NCBI GenBank assembly: GCA_034231615.1
Contig: CM067315.1
Span: 8,455,915-8,519,914, forward strand
Length of the DNA stretch: 64,000 nt
Direction: 5' to 3'
Origin: Meghimatium bilineatum
Taxonomy: Eukaryota; Mollusca; Gastropoda; Stylommatophora; Philomycidae
Of this stretch, positions 59,093 to 64,000 are shown piece by piece. The position numbers were made by a program, and so were the translations under genes. The notes under the pieces are model-generated. The model did no database searches. It was given only the letters and a program-made list of their open reading frames with translations, and had not been told where the DNA came from. Numbering within the stretch: position 1 is the first letter of the stretch; the number at the start of each line of letters is the position of its first letter.

Positions 59093-59195
59093 AGGTTGAT
59101 GACAGTGACACAGTGAAACAATGCACTCCATTCTCCAGACAACATCTGGGTAATCTACAGGAGTTTAGGAAAGAATGCAGAAAAAGAAAAAATAG
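59093..59195 (+). mobile_element. Duplicated SINE B 3' half with flank
   Basis: Repeats the 3' half of the preceding SINE. Both copies are followed by the same flank (ACTAAATATACAAAAATTAC / ACTAAAAATACAAAAATTAC), so this is a segmental duplication of about 120 bp, not a new insertion. Confidence 0.7.
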
Positions 59196-59320
59196 ACTAA
59201 AAATACAAAAATTACCTAAACATAAATTTTATGGACAGTGAAATTCTACAAATGACAAAATTCTGGCAGCACTCATACAGAGCGTATCTCAGGCTATCAA
59301 GGTACCAGGTTCAATTTTAA

Positions 59321-59390
59321 GGCTCTGTGGCATAGTAGTGCATAGTGTACAACTAGGATGGCCAAGGTATTAGAATCAATACCTACACAT
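59321..59390 (+). other. Decayed tRNA-like sequence (possible SINE head)
   Basis: GGCTCTGTGGCATAGTAGTG resembles a tRNA A box region, and GGTATTAGAATCAATACC could be a worn B box about 45 bp later. No acceptor stem pairing that I can support. Confidence 0.3.
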
Positions 59391-59401
59391 GTAGTGTGCA
59401 T

Positions 59402-59478
59402 CTAGATCATTAAGAAAACAATGACAACATCATTAAGAAAACAATGACAACATCATTAAGAAAACAACGACAACAAAA
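59402..59478. repeat. 23-bp tandem repeat, three copies
   Basis: CATCATTAAGAAAACAATGA plus CAA. Confidence 0.85.
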
Positions 59479-59488
59479 TTAAAGTAAA

Positions 59489-59655
59489 TCTTCTTCTGCA
59501 GCATTCAGTCACAAACTTCCGCTGGATCGCTCTTGTAGCAGGACAATGATTCTACTAGATTTCCATCATGATCCAGTACAGACAATGGAGACGTGCTGTG
59601 TCCTAGTTCTATTTATGTTAATGGCACGGCACATCTGTTTTCAGTGGGAAATGTA
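59489..59655 (-). mobile_element. SINE, family A
   Basis: Reverse copy: CTTCTTCTGCAGCATTCAGT, CTGGATCGCTCTTGTAGCAG, GACAATGATTCTACTAGATT, TGTTTTCAGTGGGAAATG. Confidence 0.75.
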
Positions 59656-59744
59656 AATAATGCCTAGAAACATCACAACAGCTAAGAAATATGTTGATCA
59701 TTTCAACCTGTATAGGATAGGTTACAAATAAGCAGAGCACCTCA

Positions 59745-59962
59745 ATATAGGTATGTTCATTCTTGCAGACTATTCCAACAGCTATAATAACATGCAATTA
59801 TTCTGGAATGATGCGTAACCCCTCTGAGCATAAGGCTTCTTCAATAGGCATTGCACTAAGCCAAAAAGTGAAGTCTCCTGGGTATGAAAGAAATCTCAAC
59901 CACCCAACTGTACATAGGCAGTAAAAACAAGTATCTCACAATTCCAAGGGATAGCAAACAGA
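59745..59962 (+). mobile_element. SINE-like repeat, family C, partial
   Basis: GGCTTCTTCAATAGGCATTG, CACTAAGCCAAAAAGTGAAG, TCCTGGGTATGAAAGAAATC. The hairpin region is worn. Confidence 0.55.
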
Positions 59963-60021
59963 CAAAAAAAATACAGGAACAATTCAAAACAACTTAAACC
60001 ATGCAGTATTCAAACTCTTAC

Positions 60022-60110
60022 AATGTCTTTTGCATCATCATCTTTTGATTGTTGAAATATAAAGTAAGCTGCCGTTGCTGGTAGAAACAGCAACGCATCC
60101 AGTGCAAGAA
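60022..60110 (-). CDS. ALG6: ALG6 exon E2
   Basis: Exon of 89 nt encoding a hydrophobic helix (LALDALLFLPATAAYFIF) followed by the polar stretch QQSKDDDAKDI. This matches the ALG6 membrane helix after KLFMR and the short charged loop before the YPGLILID motif. Borders are CTCAG|TT at 60110 and ATT|GTAAGA at 60021. It opens in phase 1 and closes in phase 0, agreeing with both neighbours. A 26-bp AT-rich array starts about 40 bp upstream of the acceptor. Confidence 0.9.
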
Positions 60111-60149
60111 CTGAGAGGAGTATAATGATTTAAATGTTAGATTCAATAC

Positions 60150-60395
60150 AACTATATAACTACATTTAATTACATTACTATACAACTACATTTAATTACA
60201 TTACTATATAACTACATTTAATTACATTACTATATAACTACATTTAATTACATTACTATATAACTCCATTTAATTACATTAATATATTACATTTAATTAC
60301 ATTACTATATAACTCCATTTAATTACATTACTATATAACTTTATTACTATATAACTACAATAAATTACATAACTACATAATTACATTTAACTATA
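60150..60395. repeat. 26-bp AT-rich minisatellite upstream of ALG6 E2
   Basis: Units of ACTATATAACTACATTTAAT plus TACATT, about nine, some truncated. Positions 60396-60776 hold nothing recognised. Confidence 0.9.
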
Positions 60396-60776
60396 TAACA
60401 ATCCATTTCTTCTGTGTATACAGTCATATTACCATCTTCTGGCATCTTCTTACGCTCTGCTTGTTTGCAAGCATATTGTCATTGTCTTTCTCTTGAAACT
60501 AATCATCAAAGACAAGAGGAGATTAGTGCAAATGGAGAAGGCACATTCTCCATAAAACCTGTCCTGGCTAGCAATCATTTTAAACATAAGGACTACCGGT
60601 ATATGTCTCAGCAATTTAATCTGATGACCTCATAGTCCATTTGAAATTTTAAACTGGCTTGCTTCCTGACCATCTGTAAAGACGCAAAGCGCCATCATCA
60701 ACACTCAGATATAAATCTGTTCCAATGTAAGATTTCCATTACCAACTGTGTTTCGTGATGTACTTCTACACTATTG

Positions 60777-61414
60777 ATATAACTTTCTGTTTACAGTTAA
60801 GTATTTGTGGGCAGTACAACTATTCTTGTTCTTCTGCATGATATAACTTTCTGTTTACAGTTAAGTATTTGTGGGCAGTACAACTATTCTTGTTCTTCTG
60901 CATGATATAACTTTCTGTTTACAGTTAAGTATTTGTGGGCAGTACAACTATTCTTGTTCTTCTGCATGATATAACTTTCTGTTTACAGTTAAGTATTTGT
61001 GGGCAGTACAACTATTCTTGTTCTTCTGCATGATATAACTTTCTGTTTACAGTTAAGTATTTGTGGGCAGTACAACTATTCTTGTTCTTCTGCATGATAT
61101 AACTTTCTGTTTACAGTTAAGTATTTGTGGGCAGTACAACTATTCTTGTTCTTCTGCATGATATAACTTTCTGTTTACAGTTAAGTATTTGTGGGCAGTA
61201 CAACTATTCTTGTTCTTCTGCATGATATAACTTTCTGTTTACAGTTAAGTATTTGTGGGCAGTACAACTATTCTTGTTCTTCTGCATGATATAACTTTCT
61301 GTTTACAGTTAAGTATTTGTGGGCAGTACAACTATTCTTGTTCTTCTGCATGATATAACTTTCTGTTTACAGTTAAGTATTTGTGGGCAGTACAACTATT
61401 CTTGTTCTTCTGCA
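60777..61414. repeat. 64-bp tandem repeat, ten near-perfect copies
   Basis: Unit ATATAACTTTCTGTTTACAG, TTAAGTATTTGTGGGCAGTA, CAACTATTCTTGTTCTTCTG plus CATG. I see no substitutions between copies. The right edge runs straight into a SINE B-like fragment at TTCTTCTGCAT. Confidence 0.95.
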
Positions 61415-61548
61415 TTTGCTCTCAAACTACTGTAAATTATGAAGTCCAGAATTCACTCCACACCATAACTCCTTAGTTACCTCTTATGACATGAATGGAA
61501 GGTAAACAGTGATGCTATTCTTTCGGGCCCTATAACACATGAGCGAGT
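61404..61548 (-). mobile_element. SINE family B, internally deleted
   Basis: CTCAAACTACTGTAAATTAT at the 3' part, then CCTTAGTTACCTCTTATGAC and GATGCTATTCTTTCGGGCCC from the head. The middle is missing. Confidence 0.6.
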
Positions 61549-61744
61549 ACAGATGTATTTTATAAGCGAGATCTCTATCAGGGGTGAGAAAAGTGCAGTT
61601 CATGGGTCAATTGTTACTCACAAAGGCACTTTCACTGGACCACCAAGCTGATTTAAAAGTACCATATGGACTGGTCACTGAGCTAACAAATTACTACTTG
61701 GGACTACAAATTAGTTTAAGATAAGCTTAGTAGCCCCTTCCCAT

Positions 61745-62472
61745 ACAAGATGTGGTCAACCCTGCCCACACAAGATGTGGTCAATCCTGCCCACACAAGA
61801 TGTGGTCAATCCTGCCCACACAAGATATGGTAAATCCAGCCCACACAAGATGTGGTCAATCCAGCCCACACAAGATGTGGTCAATCCAGCCCACACAAGA
61901 TATGGTCAATCCTGCCCAGACAAGATGTGGTCAATCCAGCCCACACAAGATATGGTCAATCCTGCCCACACAAGATGTGATCAATCCACCTCACACAAAT
62001 GTGGTAAATCCAGCCCACACAAGATGTGGTCAACCCTTCCCACACAATATGTGGTCAACTCTCCCCACACAAAACATGGTAAATCCAGCCCACACAAGAC
62101 ATGATCAATCCAGCCCAGACAAGATGTGGTCAATCCTGCCCACACAAGATATGGTCAATCCTAAACACACAAGATATGGTCAATCCTAAACACACAAGAT
62201 ATGGTCAATCCTAAACACACAAGATATGGTCAATCCTAAACACACAAGATATGGTCAATCCTAAACACACAAGATATGGTCAATCCTAAACACACAAGAT
62301 ATGGTCAATCCTAAACACACAAGATATGGTCAATCAAGACCACACAAGATGTGATCAATCCACCTCACACAAATGTGGTAAATCCAGCCCACACAAGATG
62401 TGGTCAACCCTTCCCACACAAGATGTGGTCAATTCTTCCCACACAAGACATGGTCAATCCAGCCCACAAGCA
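61745..62472. repeat. 25-bp minisatellite
   Basis: About 29 units of CACACAAGATGTGGTCAATC plus CAGCC. A uniform sub-block with CTAAA lies at 62160-62330. ORFs across it are by-products of the repeat. Confidence 0.95.
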
Positions 62473-62620
62473 CGAAAAGATAACCAACCTCTAAATTACA
62501 TATACATTCTGTTAAAAAAAACAATTTTTTATGGGATTTTATTTACAAAATGACTTTACAGAACATTTCAATGTGAAAAAATACATGTAGTTTCTGCTAT
62601 ATACTGTAGTTTCTACCAGG

Positions 62621-62915
62621 GAAATCAAAAAAGGAGTAATGTAGTTTCTGTAAGGGAATGGAGGACAGTAGTAATGTAGTTTCTGTCAGGGAATGGAGGA
62701 CAGTAGTAATGTAGTTTCTGTAAGGGAATGGAGGACAGTAGTAATGTAGTTTCTGTCAGGGAATGGAGGACAGTAGTAATGTAGTTTCGGTCAGGGAATG
62801 GAGGACAGTAGTAATGTAGTTTCTGTCAGGGAATGGAGGACAGTAGTAATGTAGTTTCGGTCAGGGAATGGGGACAGTAGTAATGTAGTTTCTGTCAGGG
62901 AATGGAGGACAGTAG
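62621..62915. repeat. 35-bp minisatellite
   Basis: Eight units of AGTAATGTAGTTTCTGTCAG followed by GGAATGGAGGACAGT. Confidence 0.93.
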
Positions 62916-63180
62916 TGTCATGTCATTACAAGAGCAGAATGGTGCTTGCAACTATTGGATTGCACGAGCACCGCATGTCATTATAAGAACAGAATGGTGC
63001 TTGCAACTATTGTATTGCACGAGCACCGCATGTCATTACAAGAGCAGAATGGTGCTTGCAACTATTGCATTGAACGAACACCGCATGTCATTACAAGAGC
63101 AGAATGGTGCTTGCACCTACTGCACTGCGTGAGCACCACATGTCATTACAAGAACAGAATGGTGCTCGCAAGCACTCAGT
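62916..63180. repeat. 55-bp minisatellite
   Basis: Four to five units of GTCATTACAAGAGCAGAATG, GTGCTTGCAACTATTG and CACGAGCACCGCAT. Confidence 0.92.
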
Positions 63181-63239
63181 TGAGAATGTCTGCTCTATGG
63201 GAGAGAACCAAAAACCCACTATATAGGATAGAATAAAAA

Positions 63240-63305
63240 ATTCGCCTACAAAAAGGTAACAGTGCTGTTATTCTTTGCTCCCATTTCCAGCTCATGCAAT
63301 ACATG
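63240..63305 (-). mobile_element. SINE family B head fragment
   Basis: GTTATTCTTTGCTCCCATTT followed by CAGCTCATGCAATACATGAG matches the reversed head of the copy at 45756-46035. Confidence 0.5.
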
Positions 63306-63423
63306 AGTGTTATAAAAATACAAAATTTGTCAACTGAAGTAGCCTTCTAAAAGGTATGAGGCACACCTTCAACAGGTAGAAAAATTCACACAAACAAAAA
63401 CAATACACTTTTCAAGACATTAC

Positions 63424-63512
63424 CTGCAACTCTCATAAAGAGTTTCACTTCAGGATCTTCAAGTCCTCGAGATTGGTTCAAATGCACCATACTAGAATTC
63501 ACATGTTGAGCT
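63424..63512 (-). CDS. ALG6: ALG6 exon E1 (first in window)
   Basis: Minus-strand exon whose translation contains LNQSRGLEDPEVKLFMRVA. It corresponds to the ALG6 segment ending in KLFMR just before a transmembrane helix. The donor is G|GTAATG at 63423, leaving phase 1; the single G joins TT of the next exon to make Val. The start is less certain: TTTTTCAAG|A (63512) keeps the frame, and an acceptor two bases further in is possible. Family members keep the SRG and KLFMR residues seen here. Upstream exons must lie beyond 64000. Confidence 0.85.
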
Positions 63513-63635
63513 CTTGAAAAATACACAAAAGAATCTTCAAAAATTCTGTTCAACTTACATGTTCCCATATTTTAAGTTTGAACAAATAAACTATATACTT
63601 ACATTTTAATTTGTATATTAATTTTTTTGTCTGCT

Positions 63636-63792
63636 GAAGATTGATGTTTCAGGCTATTGGCAAAAAAAAAAGTGGCACAATGCATCTTCATTCTCTGGAC
63701 TACATCCTGATGGAAATTTAGTTGGATCATTGTTCTGCTGCAAGAGATCCATCAGGAGTTTGAAAATGATTTCCGAAGATGAAGAAGATTAA
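63636..63792 (+). mobile_element. SINE family A, diverged
   Basis: TGATGTTTCAGGCTATTGGC, CATTCTCTGGACTACATCCT, CAGGAGTTTGAAAATGATTT, GAAGATGAAGAAG tail. Confidence 0.65.
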
Positions 63793-63822
63793 GAGAAAAC
63801 TTTTGACTGAATAAATAGAGAA

Positions 63823-64000
63823 CTTCTTCTTCTTCTGTTTTCGTTCTCAAACTCTTGCAGATTAGCAGGATGTAGTCCGGAGAACGGAATGCGTTGTGTC
63901 ATGGTTTACAGCATTGCTGCGATATCTGTGCCTTTCGGCCTGACACATCCGACTTCAGCATGGCTTTGGGTCACTTACCCTATATGGGATGGGACAGCCA
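63823..64000 (-). mobile_element. SINE family B, running off the right edge
   Basis: CTTCTTCTTCTGTTTTCGTT, AGATTAGCAGGATGTAGTCC, GATATCTGTGCCTTTCGGCC, CCTATATGGGATGGGACAGC. Confidence 0.82.

Larger units (their letters stand above)
7535..63512 (-). other. ALG6: ALG6 gene, 3' portion (11 coding exons E1-E11)
   Basis: This is the span of a spliced gene for the ER-membrane glucosyltransferase that adds the first glucose to Man9GlcNAc2-PP-dolichol, using dolichyl-P-glucose, in the N-glycan precursor pathway. The assignment rests on eleven minus-strand exons with GT-AG borders that together reproduce the middle and C-terminal parts of ALG6 in order. The motifs GHFQ-FNNVSLG and LNYKQMELY favour ALG6 over its paralogue ALG8. 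Intron lengths from 5' to 3' are about 3.3, 4.3, 2.7, 2.2, 1.3, 1.8, 34.8, 0.5, 1.8 and 2.0 kb. The N-terminal exons are off the right edge, so promoter, start codon and catalytic loop cannot be seen. No in-frame stop is found in any exon. Confidence 0.92.

Noticed and set aside
61752..62553. Repeat ORFs in the 25-bp array
   Set aside because: 25 bp is not a codon multiple; the ORFs exist only because the unit rarely makes stops.

Overview
The window is eukaryotic nuclear DNA, A+T-rich and packed with tandem repeats, SINEs and broken LINEs. The spliced gene structure, (GAA)n-tailed SINEs and LINEs and a Polinton/Maverick element fit an invertebrate, most likely a mollusc and perhaps a gastropod. 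That placement is an inference from general repeat character, not a match to a known genome.

The only host gene I can support is the 3' two thirds of ALG6, on the minus strand. ALG6 is the ER dolichyl-P-glucose:Man9GlcNAc2-PP-dolichol alpha-1,3-glucosyltransferase (GT57 family). Eleven coding exons run from 63512 down to the stop codon at 7535. They carry family hallmarks such as KLFMR, YPGLILIDNGHFQ, LNYKQMELY, RLFPVKRGLYEDKVANFW, VHEKSILL and MLPLLLKDG. The N-terminal exons, with the expected catalytic first luminal loop, lie beyond the right edge. Exon phases agree at every junction except exon E4 to E5. One intron (55681-52936) has a U12-type donor. Exons here are numbered E1 to E11 within the window only.

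Layout, left to right. 1-7 kb is intergenic sequence downstream of ALG6 with LINE and SINE fragments and a 394-bp repeat. 7.5-12.4 kb holds exons E11 to E8, separated by 21-, 23- and 32-bp arrays. 12.4-47.2 kb is a single 34.8-kb intron. It contains a 44-bp satellite (13.5-44.7 kb, interrupted) into which a 28,087-bp element with ~615-bp terminal inverted repeats and a 6-bp target duplication has inserted (14304-42390). This has the architecture of a Polinton/Maverick, but nearly all its interior is about 25 kb of a 69/70-bp satellite with higher-order repeats and an inverted block. Only a broken packaging-ATPase remnant and a piggyBac C-terminal fragment remain as recognisable coding sequence. 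47.2-63.5 kb holds exons E7 to E1 among minisatellites, SINEs and LINEs. The rightmost 500 bp are SINEs.

The strongest unusual signals are: the satellite-filled Polinton; a 48-bp array (49146-50103) that has copied the exon E6 splice acceptor plus the start of the exon about 20 times; a LINE copy whose ORF1 start is fused in frame to its RNase H tail; and SINEs that share their 3' end with the resident LINE family.
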